A model generated the notes under the pieces. That model was not told the DNA's origin, ran no database searches, and was given only the letters and a program-made list of their open reading frames with translations. A DNA stretch of 19,613 nucleotides from contig JARVJW010000131.1 of assembly GCA_029775955.1 (NCBI GenBank), positions 1 to 19,613 on the forward strand, in the 5' to 3' direction. Below are positions 7,036-14,972 of the stretch, in pieces. Within the stretch, counting starts at the first letter, position 1; every line of letters begins with the position of its first letter. The translations under genes were made by a program, and so were the position numbers. Source of the DNA: Nitrososphaeria archaeon. Its GTDB lineage: Archaea > Thermoproteota > Nitrososphaeria > Conexivisphaerales > UBA164.

Positions 7036-8061
7036 GTGTCAGTACAATCTCCAGTGTTGTATGGATTGTCCACTGAGGGGGTAAACTTTGTTAAAAAAAG
7101 GTATGCAAAAAGTTTTCCGGTGATTGATGAATCATTAAGGTTAACAGTTGCAACAATAGACAGCAACCTACAAGTAGAATTAAATTCAAAGCGTGAATTG
7201 AGCGATATTGTTCCTGCCAGTGAGACAATAAGTAAGGCAAAGGAAATTTTTTTTGCGCCAAAGGCAAAAAAGTGGGGACAGGATTGGTGGGAAGAAATAT
7301 TACATCATGTAAAATTTATAGGTAATAACATAGGTCAAGGTCAACACTTCATAAATTTAATGCCATTAGCTCGAGGCAAAAATGAGCAGTTGATAAATAC
7401 TATAGAAACCGTTAGTGGGTTAAGTGCTGGTAAGGATTTTGGATATCATTATATGCCTTTGCCAGAAAATATGGCAATTATTGCTTCGTTATGGAATGGT
7501 GATCCGTATGAATGGTCAGGCGAACAAGCTACACTCGATAAAGGAGAGACCAGCTATCTGATTAAATCAATAGGATATTACTTGAAACTATTTGAAGAAG
7601 TTTGGCTTAACCAATCTAGATCTATTTTTATTTCTGATTATTCAAAGGGAATATTCCCTTTAACATTATCACTGGAAAGCTTTGATAAGGGTTCAAGCTT
7701 ACACGACATTGCCAACGTACTGTTTAAGTCATCCTATGATTATGTTAATCGCATTGTGAATGATATAAAGCTGAAATTAAGGGAAGATGCAGTAAAACCA
7801 GCCAGGGCAGTAATATATATAATTTGGGAACTGGATGATTATGAGCTATTTGATGAATCGCATTATTTGAGGGCAAAGCTCGTTGCTCGGTTAGAAGAGC
7901 ATTTTGGAGAAGTAATACCTCTTTCGCTCAAGAAAATGGAAAACCTAATTTTAAATTATTCCGTTTCCAAAGAAAGCTTGATATTAGCTTGCACAAAGAT
8001 GTCAGCAAGCTCACTTATTAACAGCGATGTAAGCAATAAGGTGGTACCGGGAGTAATTTGA
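7036..8061 (+). CDS. Uncharacterised protein, possibly a highly diverged nucleotide-sugar dehydrogenase
   Basis: The 341-residue protein is soluble-looking and intact. I recognise no clear family motif, but residues 66-141 resemble the end of the first domain of UDP-glucose/GDP-mannose dehydrogenases: a beta strand IFFAP (71-75, family IFIAVPTP), a helix, INLMPLARGKNEQLINTI (family ESTVPPGTTE..V..IL), then SGLSAGKDFGYHYMPLPE (127-144, family SGLKAGxDFxLAYSPER). Residues 275-297 (SHYLRAKLVARLEEHFGEVI) resemble the third domain (RESPALKIIELL...G..V). The N-terminal glycine-rich NAD loop and the catalytic cysteine motif GGxCLPxD are not seen, and the family is normally about 420 residues. If the relation is real, it is unlikely to be an active dehydrogenase of the usual kind. 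Start GTG is supported by the TATA spacing. Confidence 0.4.
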   Translation: MSVQSPVLYGLSTEGVNFVKKRYAKSFPVIDESLRLTVATIDSNLQVELNSKRELSDIVPASETISKAKEIFFAPKAKKWGQDWWEEILHHVKFIGNNIGQGQHFINLMPLARGKNEQLINTIETVSGLSAGKDFGYHYMPLPENMAIIASLWNGDPYEWSGEQATLDKGETSYLIKSIGYYLKLFEEVWLNQSRSIFISDYSKGIFPLTLSLESFDKGSSLHDIANVLFKSSYDYVNRIVNDIKLKLREDAVKPARAVIYIIWELDDYELFDESHYLRAKLVARLEEHFGEVIPLSLKKMENLILNYSVSKESLILACTKMSASSLINSDVSNKVVPGVI

Positions 8062-8157
8062 TATTTAGGAACAATAGCACGAAAGTCCTCTGGCTAAAAA
8101 ATGAGTTAAGATCTAATCACGATCATTTACAAGTATTTTTCTATTTACGTTGTCAAC

Positions 8158-9006
8158 TACTAAAAGGAGTTGCTGGCTTTCCCGTAGGCCCGAGCTAACG
8201 ATTGGCTGGTTGACAGCAGCACTCAGATTTACCTTCAATGTTCCCTGAGGCATTTAATTGAAAGCCACAGTTCAGGCAATTAAAAGACCCTTTCTGTTGT
8301 TCTTATCAATGTAACTACATTTTGAGCATTTCTGCGATATAGGGTCCACAAACAACACCTTTTTGCCAATTGCCTTGCATTTAATGAATTGCTTGAGGAG
8401 ACCGAGCTTGAATCTCCTCCCCCTGTTTCTCATCTTCTTTGGCTCAAGACGTCAAATGACATATTTTGATATTACATGGTTAAGCGCGAACCGTCTTTGC
8501 AGTGAGCATAACGAGTGCCCACGTGCTGTAATCTCTTTCTGTTGTATTGATGCCTTTACCCCTCGCTTTGAATTGAAGAACTTTGACAGAACAGCTACAC
8601 CTATCTATCCCACAAATTTTTACCCCTTTTCTATCTGAACCAGTAAGGACGTTTTCCTTTATTTTATAGTGAGCTGGCATTAGTGCATTAGCACTTATAT
8701 TTTCCAATCAATGGAGAATTGGCAACTGGAAAGACCAACTTTCCCTTTACAGTTGTTAAGGAGACTGTAAGTCAGGGTAGAACGTTCTATTGTATATGAA
8801 GACCTGCGGATTGGCTTGCTCCGTCCGCTTCAGATGCTGCATATTTGTTTGCACCAGAGCGGACAGAAGTGTGGGGATCGCTTACCTGTTTGTATGTGCC
8901 AGCTTATTGTATGCCTTTTCAAAGAATCATTTGTCATGCTTTCCTAAATTGCATTCCGTTTGTAGGAGAGATTGGTCATAGGGAAGCTTAATGGTCCTGA
9001 ACATTG
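8158..9006 (-). pseudogene. tnpB: Third type of tnpB, heavily decayed
   Basis: Reading the reverse strand from about 9001, pieces of a TnpB appear in order but in changing frames: RTIKLPYDQSLLQTE (N-terminus), EKAYNKLAHTNR, the family's PSALVQT..LKRTE.A region near 8840-8890, GKLVFPVANSPLIGKYK, VKICGID (RuvC I) near 8600, then, after loss of the centre, FIKCKAIGKKVLFVDPISQK and the zinc ribbon CSKCSYIDKNNRKGSFNCLN near 8260-8350. The tail VNQPIVSSGLRESQQLLLV near 8160-8215 is the usual ending of this TnpB type. Sequence motifs differ from those of the other tnpB relics here, so this is a separate lineage. Element ends were not identified. Confidence 0.7.
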
Positions 9007-9029
9007 TATTGTAGTTTATTAATATTTAT

Positions 9030-9110
9030 GTTCACTTTCATCCATAAATAGTGTGGGTTTTCCCGCTAACTGTTAATAATATAATAAGTTAAATATATTA
9101 GAAAGTGAAC
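9030..9110. repeat. Inverted repeat between the tnpB relic and the SpoIIM-like gene
   Basis: GTTCACTTTC (9030-9039) and GAAAGTGAAC (9101-9110) are exact inverse copies separated by 61 bp of AT-rich sequence. The second arm lies 9 bp beyond the end of the membrane protein gene. It could be ends of a tiny element or a long-range hairpin; there is no further support. Confidence 0.35.
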
Positions 9111-9119
9111 TATAACTAA

Positions 9120-9860
9120 CTAAAGTCCATATCTAATTATTAAAAATGACTCTAAAACAGCTGACCCGTAAAGCATTATTATAGAACCCGCTAGATATTC
9201 CATAGATTTTATAATATAACGGTTTCTCATTTGGGGAATGGCATTAGCCGCTTTAAATAAATATAATCCACCTATCATGGCTATAATGTATGAAGATAAT
9301 TCTGTAAATGTGTCCGGGGCAAGTACAACCGATACTGGACCCAAGAACCACAGGTGATATCCACCATACATTTCTGTAAAGGAGAGACCCCATAGCAAAG
9401 ACGCAGTATCGACCATTGACATGGAAAGAACAAAGGGCCCTATTAATGGAATAAACGATATGACGTCTATCCTAATATTGTTAAGAAATATAACAGAAGC
9501 CATGCCCAGTATTGTATTTTGCCCCTCCCTTACAGAAAGAAGGGTTTGTTCAAAGCTATTTATGGATTGAGGCAATAATTTTGCCATGTAGAACCCCGGC
9601 ATGGTGCCTATAAATATTAAAAATGAATAAAAAAGAAGAATTGTGCCTGCATATGTAAGTACCTGCCTTTCTCCAGTGTTATAATAGATAGCAAATGTAA
9701 AGATAAATCCTATTATAACAGGAAAGATATACCAATATACTTCAGATATGGTATTATAATTAAAAAATATTAGCCCAGCAATCATTAAAATTAAAGAGAT
9801 TAAAGTAATAAGCGGAATCAAGACGTAAGGTTTTTGAACGTTAAATATCTTTGAAATCAT
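9120..9860 (-). CDS. SpoIIM-like (DUF95) multi-spanning membrane protein
   Basis: From ATG 9860 the protein has 246 residues and about six hydrophobic segments. The central part NNIRIDVISFIPLIGPFVLS followed by FLGPVSVVLAPDTFTELSSYI and a glycine-containing helix (IAMIGGLYLFKAA) follows the SpoIIM/DUF95 pattern NN.R...L.F..GP......LPHG..EL.A..IAG..GL. In bacteria SpoIIM is a membrane protein of sporulation; archaeal members have no established function. A start 29 codons upstream (ATG 9947) is also open. I prefer 9860 because the first membrane segment then begins near residue 14 and a TTTAAA lies about 31 nt upstream. It stands alone between mobile-element debris. Confidence 0.7.
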   Translation of the reverse strand: MISKIFNVQKPYVLIPLITLISLILMIAGLIFFNYNTISEVYWYIFPVIIGFIFTFAIYYNTGERQVLTYAGTILLFYSFLIFIGTMPGFYMAKLLPQSINSFEQTLLSVREGQNTILGMASVIFLNNIRIDVISFIPLIGPFVLSMSMVDTASLLWGLSFTEMYGGYHLWFLGPVSVVLAPDTFTELSSYIIAMIGGLYLFKAANAIPQMRNRYIIKSMEYLAGSIIMLYGSAVLESFLIIRYGL

Positions 9861-9961
9861 GTTATTCTTGCGTCCTTCACTTTCCACGTTTAAAAAACAT
9901 CCATCTCTTATTATTAAAATTTTTCTTAAAATTTGGTTTTTAGGCATAATCCTAAAATGTG

Positions 9962-10335
9962 GTCAGGTTGAGCAGGTTAACCACAAACCTGCAGTGAACT
10001 GTGTATCCTTTGAGCGATGCCTGCACTTGCAGAGAATCCGGGTTCTCCCCTTTGTAAAAGCGTTAGCCTCTTAACCTGTCATCATTCCCCTGTCTAAAGC
10101 ATCCTTCCAAACTTTATCCGAATGCAAGGCTTATAAGCATGATAGGTAGAAGACCTTTTTATGTTTTTGCCCATTTTTAGCTTGTAACCTAATTTTACAC
10201 TTTTGTTAACTATTTTTATCATCATCTGATTTATGGTGTCTGTCGTCAAGCGCTGCCTTGTCCTGGAACGATTAAACACTAAAAAGGGGAACATGATCCT
10301 GGGCTTCCTGGAATTTAGAGAGGAGTTGCAGGATA
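9962..10335 (-). pseudogene. C-terminal remnant of a tyrosine recombinase/integrase
   Basis: The reverse strand reads RSRTRQRLTTDTINQMMIKI near 10215-10280, typical of the region before the HxxR box of XerC/D-type integrases. This is followed by TYHAYKPCIRIKFGRML (a degraded HAYRH.F...F box), a stop, DRGM, and in another frame GENPDSLQVQASLKGYTVH, close to the family's GW.N.DSL.VYASLKGY but with the catalytic tyrosine lost. The frame is broken at least twice. It directly abuts the left end of element copy B. The identification rests on pattern only; which integrating element it came from is unknown. Confidence 0.45.
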
Positions 10336-10398
10336 TAAAATTTGAGCGGCTGGGGTTAGAAACAGCCACGATGACCTTTATGAGTAGCTATAATATAT

Positions 10399-11525
10399 AT
10401 GAAGATAAAGTACTGAAGGCGATAAAGCCATGAGCCATCCATGGAAATCCAGGGAGGACAATTGTCGGACACTATGAGCCACAAGAGGAAGTACCTCACG
10501 GACATGCAGAGCGCGATAAGGTATGCTATTGAAGTTGCCTATGAAATGGCTATACATATTACAATAGGATACCTTCGCCAATTGCATTGAGGTCAAGCCA
10601 TGGTTCGCGTCAAACTATGATTTTGCGATTCACCACTTTAACCTCGTTTCTGCCGTTGCCTGATAATACAAGAAGAACCATCATGGCGAGCTGAGGATAC
10701 CTGTTGTGAAGAAGCTTGAAATGAGGATTGACGGCGAGCTGTTCAAGGTTGAAGGTGACAAAGCAACGCTCCAGCCCGGGCATTACGCTTACGTCCCAAT
10801 AAACACTGAGAACAAGCACTTCCTGGCATGCAGCAAGGGCAAAGCTTCAGAGCTCTTGCTGACTGACAATTTTGTATGTGTAACTTTCACCATATCAGAA
10901 AAGGAAAGGAGCCTAGGCAGCAGCTTCGTGGCGCAGGACCTGAACTTCTCCACGATAGATTCCACGTTTGCGACGGTGAATGCTGGTAGGCCTGCGCTAA
11001 AAGGAACTGACACAGCACACATACAGAATGGCTTCAGGAGGAGGAAGAGCCTGCAGAAGCACAACAAACAGAAGAAGTACAGGAAACTGCGCTAGGCCAG
11101 AGGTAGGCAGAAGAACCGTGTCAATGATGCCTTGCTACTGTAAAGGAAAACCCAGGCGCATCGTTTGTCTTTGAAGACCTGAACGGAATAAGTACTAGTG
11201 GAAACAACAAGGGCAGGAAGTTCAGGACAAAGTTGAACAAATGAAAGGCTTACCAGAAGATGATTGAATACAAGTCCTCATTCAAGACAGTTTATGTGAA
11301 CCCAAGAGGGACTTCAGAGTGTCCTGTCTGTGGTGATAACTTGGATGATATAGAAATGCGAAACCTGTGACATTGACCAATAGGCTGGCTTGCCATAACC
11401 CTGCGGCTACCGTGAGTGCGGATGGCCTTCTTTGAATGATGAATACCTGTGCACCGGCCATGAGCCTAGTAGGCGGAGCGGGCTTGAAGGTCAATGCTCC
11501 GAATGAAGGTTATAAGAAATTATAA
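10399..11525 (+). pseudogene. tnpB: tnpB of element copy B
   Basis: ATG 10399 to TAA 11523-11525. The longest open part (10706-11095) gives KKLEMRIDGELFKVEGDKAT, HYAYVPINTENKHFLACSKG, the RuvC I region LNFSTIDSTFATVNAGRPAL and the basic RRRKSLQKHNKQKKYRKLR, then stops at a TAG where copy D has CAG. Later parts FVFEDLNGISTSGNNKGRKF (RuvC II Glu) and FKTVYVNPRGTSECPVCGD (zinc ribbon) lie in other frames. The N-terminal part is separated from the body by a frameshift near 10568, which copies A and D share. Not functional. Confidence 0.85.
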
Positions 11526-11527
11526 CC
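11508..11527 (+). repeat. Right-end hairpin of copy B
   Basis: Same 20-nt GAAA-loop hairpin as at 5026-5045, with the tnpB stop inside it. Confidence 0.8.
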
Positions 11528-11658
11528 TTTCAGAAACGGTTAGTACCATGGGGTTTAACTTCAGGTTTTAAAAACGTGAAATTTACTAATCTCCTGCCAT
11601 AAAGTTCCCAGAAATGCACTGCATGCAGTTTACTGATATAATTGTGTGACACTGCAAC

Positions 11659-13281
11659 TTATACTTTTTCAATTTTAATTTTTGAAAACAGTGGGGACAC
11701 TTTGTTTTTATTAATCCTATGACCCGGCTTTACAGCTTCCCACGTTAATTCTGCAGAAAATTTTTCGAGGTCAAGTTGAGCTAGCAGGTTAGCAGATTTA
11801 ATTGGCATTATGTGAGACATCATGAACCCCAAGTGGTTCACAACCTGAACTGAATTGTAAATTACAGTGCATGCCCTGTTATAATTGTCCTTTATCAGGT
11901 TCCAAGGTTCTTGATTACTCAGATATTCATTTCCAATGTAGCCAGACTCTAAAAAAGCCCTTACTGCATCCTTGATTTTTAGTGAATAATTTAGGTCTAT
12001 ATATTCCTTTTTTTTAGAGATTATTTTTGATATAAATTTATCATCATCATTGGTAGATTGCCTTTGTTCGGGGACAATTCCGTCAAACTTTTCACTTACA
12101 AATTTTAACACCCTGTTGACAAAATTGCCTATTGTGTCATTAAGATCGTTGTTTACAATTTTTTGAAAATCAATCCAGCTAAAGTTGGAATCCCCCCTTT
12201 CAGGCCTCAGGCTGAGTAATGCATATCTCCAATATTCCCCGTCAGCAATTTGCAAGGCCTCATTCGCCCATACACCTACGTGCTGACTCTTGCTGAACTT
12301 AAGCTGCTCGAAAAGGAAAAACTCGGTCGATGAAATGTATTTTGGAAGGTTGTACCCGTCATTAGAAGCAACAAGTAGCCCAGGCAATATTATCGAATGA
12401 AAGGGGATGTTATCCTTTCCTATAAAGTAAACGCTCTTAGTATCAGGTGATTTCCAGTACTTTTCAAAAAGTCCAGACCTGCCGTTCAATTCCAACTCTT
12501 TAACGCCTGATAAATAACCGAGTATTGCCTCCATCCACACATAAATCGTCTTACCCTCACTTCCCGGGAAAGGCGAACTTATTCCCCACTTATTGTCCCG
12601 AGTTATGGACCTTGGTTTAAGGCCCTCGTTTATCATATTAAGACTGTAAAATTTTACATTTTCAGAAAGGCCGGAGACAAAAACTCTCAACTTTTCCGTA
12701 AGCTTTGGCAAATCGAAAAACCAATGATATGTCTGCTTTTTTATAGGTGTATTTCCACACAACACGCATTTAGGGTCAATTAACATTGTGGGCTCAAGCA
12801 ATCTGCCACAGTTTTCACACTGGTCCCCCCTTGCCTTATCATAGCCACAGAAAGGGCACTTTCCCACTACAAATCTATCTGGCAGGAAGATTTTGTCATA
12901 TTCGCAGTAGAGCTGGACTGTCTGTTGTTTAAATACATAGCCTTCGTGGTCTAGCCTCAGATAAAAGTTTCTCACAAATTCCTTGTGCACCATGCTCTCA
13001 GTCTGGCTGTAATTATCAAGTTCAATGGAAAATTGCTTTAATAATCCCAATATCCTTTTATGCATTTCATTAGTAAGGTCAACAGGCGTCCTGCCTTGCT
13101 TCATAGCTTCAACCTCTATAGGCGTTCCGTGCTCATCAGATCCAGATACAGAAATGGCCTCTTCCCCCATGCTTTTCAGGAATCTTGTATAGTAGTCCGC
13201 TGTAATCAAATGTAGCAGTGTGCCAAGGTGGGGTTCGCTGTTTATATAAGGCCAAGCTGAAAACACAATCCATTTTCCCAT
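11659..13281 (-). CDS. metG: Methionyl-tRNA synthetase
   Basis: This class I synthetase charges tRNA-Met with methionine. From ATG 13281 it has 540 residues: the HIGH-box variant HLGT (18-21), GSDEHGTP (47-54), a connective zinc domain with cysteines at 142, 145, 155, 158, 172 and 175 (CPFCG, CENCG, CVLCG), FIGKDNIPFH (286-295), and the KMSKS equivalent KFSKS (328-332), followed by the helical anticodon-binding domain. The C-terminal tRNA-binding (Arc1p-like) domain is absent, as in many archaea. ATG 13281 is preferred over the GTG at 13302 because it gives MGKWIVFSAWPYI and sits at leaderless distance from the TATA box at 13305-13312. The gene is bracketed by inverted copies of a TnpB element but shows no damage. 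Confidence 0.97.
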   Translation of the reverse strand: MGKWIVFSAWPYINSEPHLGTLLHLITADYYTRFLKSMGEEAISVSGSDEHGTPIEVEAMKQGRTPVDLTNEMHKRILGLLKQFSIELDNYSQTESMVHKEFVRNFYLRLDHEGYVFKQQTVQLYCEYDKIFLPDRFVVGKCPFCGYDKARGDQCENCGRLLEPTMLIDPKCVLCGNTPIKKQTYHWFFDLPKLTEKLRVFVSGLSENVKFYSLNMINEGLKPRSITRDNKWGISSPFPGSEGKTIYVWMEAILGYLSGVKELELNGRSGLFEKYWKSPDTKSVYFIGKDNIPFHSIILPGLLVASNDGYNLPKYISSTEFFLFEQLKFSKSQHVGVWANEALQIADGEYWRYALLSLRPERGDSNFSWIDFQKIVNNDLNDTIGNFVNRVLKFVSEKFDGIVPEQRQSTNDDDKFISKIISKKKEYIDLNYSLKIKDAVRAFLESGYIGNEYLSNQEPWNLIKDNYNRACTVIYNSVQVVNHLGFMMSHIMPIKSANLLAQLDLEKFSAELTWEAVKPGHRINKNKVSPLFSKIKIEKV

Positions 13282-13304
13282 AATATCATCTTTAAGACAC
13301 ACAT

Positions 13305-13312
13305 TATTTATA
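13305..13312 (-). promoter_or_regulatory. TATA box of metG
   Basis: TATAAATA on the reverse strand ends 23 nt before ATG 13281. This places the transcription start at the start codon and supports it over the upstream GTG. Confidence 0.6.
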
Positions 13313-13645
13313 GTTATTTGGCAAGAAAACGTTACCTAGAAGCCACAAGGAAGCCCTCATGCTTTTGGCAGAGGAATTGTGGCGGGCTAATATAGTCCAA
13401 CATCTTTGGTTAGGAATAATTAACCAACCGTGTCACCATTCTCCTGACAGAAGCTATAAATCGCAAGCTACGTGTTTTAAATGGGCTTATTGCCAGTGCT
13501 GCGCGCCAGATTGTCTGATAGCTTCTCAAGCTCGCATATGTCGAATCGGAAAGAGGGAAGGGCTTGCAAGCTCCATGCTAAATAATCAGCTATTTATTAG
13601 TGCGATTTAAAGCTCTTGTCGTTTGGAAAGCAAAGGCTCACTGTC
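13313..13645. other. Non-coding stretch between metG and element copy C
   Basis: I see no gene with recognisable motifs here. A small hairpin TTGGTTA...TAACCAA lies at 13406-13427. A short open frame at 13359-13610 has a composition that does not resemble a protein and no promoter. The stretch may be mobile-element debris. Confidence 0.4.
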
Positions 13646-14034
13646 CCGTTTCTGAAAGGTTATAATTTCTTATAACCTTCATTCGGAGCATTGACCTTCA
13701 AGCCCGCTCCGCCTACTAGGCTCATGGCCGGTGCACAGGTATTCATCATTCAAAGAAGGCCATCCGCACTCACGGTAGCCGCAGGGTTATGGCAAGCCAG
13801 CCTATTGGTCAATGTCACAGGTTTCGCATTTCTATATCATCCAAGTTATCACCACAGACAGGACACTCTGAAGTCCCTCTTGGGTTCACATAAACTGTCT
13901 TGAATGAGGACTTGTATTCAATCATCTTCTGGTAAGCCTTTCATTTGTTCAACTTTGTCCTGAACTTCCTGTTGTTTCCACTAGTCTTCAAAGACAAATG
14001 ACGTGCCTGGGTTTTCCTTTACCATCTGCGTAGT
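13646..14034 (-). mobile_element. Copy C, right-hand third of the second TnpB-only element
   Basis: Right end (TTTCAGAAACGG) and hairpin (13658-13677) are intact. The similarity stops near 14034 and the left two-thirds is missing. Most of it matches copy B almost exactly, in inverse orientation, but the part at about 13975-14010 carries a deletion shared with copy D. Confidence 0.8.
13660..14034 (-). pseudogene. tnpB: C-terminal tnpB remnant in copy C
   Basis: Pieces such as FVFED, YKSSFKTVYVNPRGTSECPV and the tail LKVNAPNEGYKKL ending at TAA 13660-13662 are legible in different frames. The second cysteine pair of the zinc ribbon and RuvC III are destroyed. It has no start and cannot be functional. 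Confidence 0.75.
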
Positions 14035-14111
14035 TAGCCTTTGGCATGGTCCGATGGATGGCAAACCACGAGAATCAACAGTGCGCTCTTCAATCAGCCT
14101 GGTCAAAGGCG

Positions 14112-14972
14112 TCACTGAAGAAATGAGCCTGATTTTTTGTAGAATTTTTTATCAAGGTCTTCGTAGAACCTATAATTAATTACCTGATATTGGTCTGCCC
14201 TTGTCATGAGCCTATCTAAAAATGGAACCTGGGTACCACTGTTAAACAGATAACTGTATATATCCATCAATGCTTTTGCTGCTCCCCTGAATGCAGTTAC
14301 CGGAAATATAACAATCCTGTATCCCATATTTTTGAATTTCTCAGCGGTTATATATGGGGTTTTGCCAAATTCTGTCATGTTAGCCAGCAGTGGGGCGTCA
14401 ACTGCTTTTGAAACTTGCTTGAATTCTTCTTCATTGAGCAGCGCCTCCGGGAAAATTATGTCTGCACCAATCTCATGATATTTTTTTGCCCGTGTTATGG
14501 CATCATCTATCCCCGTTACACCCCGCGCATCAGTTCTGGCAATTATCAGCGATTCTTTCCTTGCATCTAAAGCTGCAATTAATTTTTCAACCATTTCCTG
14601 TTGGCTCACGACTTCCTTTTGTTCCAGATGCCCACACTTCTTTGGACTCCGCTGATCCTCTATTTGTATTGCACTTGCGCCAGATTCTTCAAGCACTTTT
14701 ACTGTCCTGAAGACGTTAAGTGATTCTCCAAACCCTGTATCAGCATCTACAATTATTGGTATTTCAACAACCCGTCTGATTCTCCTTACGGATTCTGCCA
14801 GCTCGTCAAGCGTTATCAACCCAAGGTCTGGAAGGCCCATTGATGAGGTAAGGGCTGCTCCTGAAAGGTAAACCGCCTTAAAACCTACTTTCTGGGCTAT
14901 AAGGGCAGAAAACGCGTCATAAACCCCTGGCACAATAAGGAATTCATCCTTTTGTAAATTTTTAAACCACAA
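14112..14972 (-). CDS. prpB: 2-Methylisocitrate lyase (PrpB-type)
   Basis: This member of the isocitrate lyase/PEP mutase family would cleave 2-methylisocitrate to pyruvate and succinate in the methylcitrate cycle of propionate breakdown. The 286 residues show YLSGA (35-39), VDADTGFGE (75-83, magnesium site), IEDQ (104-107) and the catalytic KKCGH (111-115, Cys113). An in-frame TGA lies just upstream, so the start must be TTG 14972. It overlaps the last 11 nt of prpD and is preceded by GGTGA at a proper distance, which suggests translational coupling. An oxaloacetate-decarboxylase-like or other lyase role is possible, but the prpD neighbour favours PrpB. The citrate-synthase partner (PrpC) is not in the window. 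Confidence 0.9.
   Translation of the reverse strand: MWFKNLQKDEFLIVPGVYDAFSALIAQKVGFKAVYLSGAALTSSMGLPDLGLITLDELAESVRRIRRVVEIPIIVDADTGFGESLNVFRTVKVLEESGASAIQIEDQRSPKKCGHLEQKEVVSQQEMVEKLIAALDARKESLIIARTDARGVTGIDDAITRAKKYHEIGADIIFPEALLNEEEFKQVSKAVDAPLLANMTEFGKTPYITAEKFKNMGYRIVIFPVTAFRGAAKALMDIYSYLFNSGTQVPFLDRLMTRADQYQVINYRFYEDLDKKFYKKSGSFLQ

Larger units (their letters stand above)
10354..11539 (+). mobile_element. Copy B of the second TnpB-only element (best preserved of the four, still broken)
   Basis: Left end GGTTAGAAACAGCCACGATG, right end TTTCAGAAACGG with the hairpin at 11508-11527. At 1186 bp it is the longest copy and keeps several short segments that copies A and D have lost, for example around 10745-10760 and 10880-10915. 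Its last ~390 bp are nearly identical to copy C, which lies inverted on the other side of metG. Confidence 0.85.

Noticed and set aside
9030..9110. Intrinsic terminator for the SpoIIM-like gene
   Set aside because: The 10-bp arms are 61 bp apart with no T-run after them in the gene's direction, so a terminator is not supported; kept only as an inverted repeat.
11282..11494. Identical 70-residue frames at 11282-11494 and 13691-13903
   Set aside because: Both are antisense to the tnpB zinc-ribbon region of copies B and C; identity follows from the near-identical repeats.
13359..13610. An 83-codon forward frame between metG and copy C
   Set aside because: Cysteine- and tryptophan-rich without any family pattern, no promoter, located among element debris.
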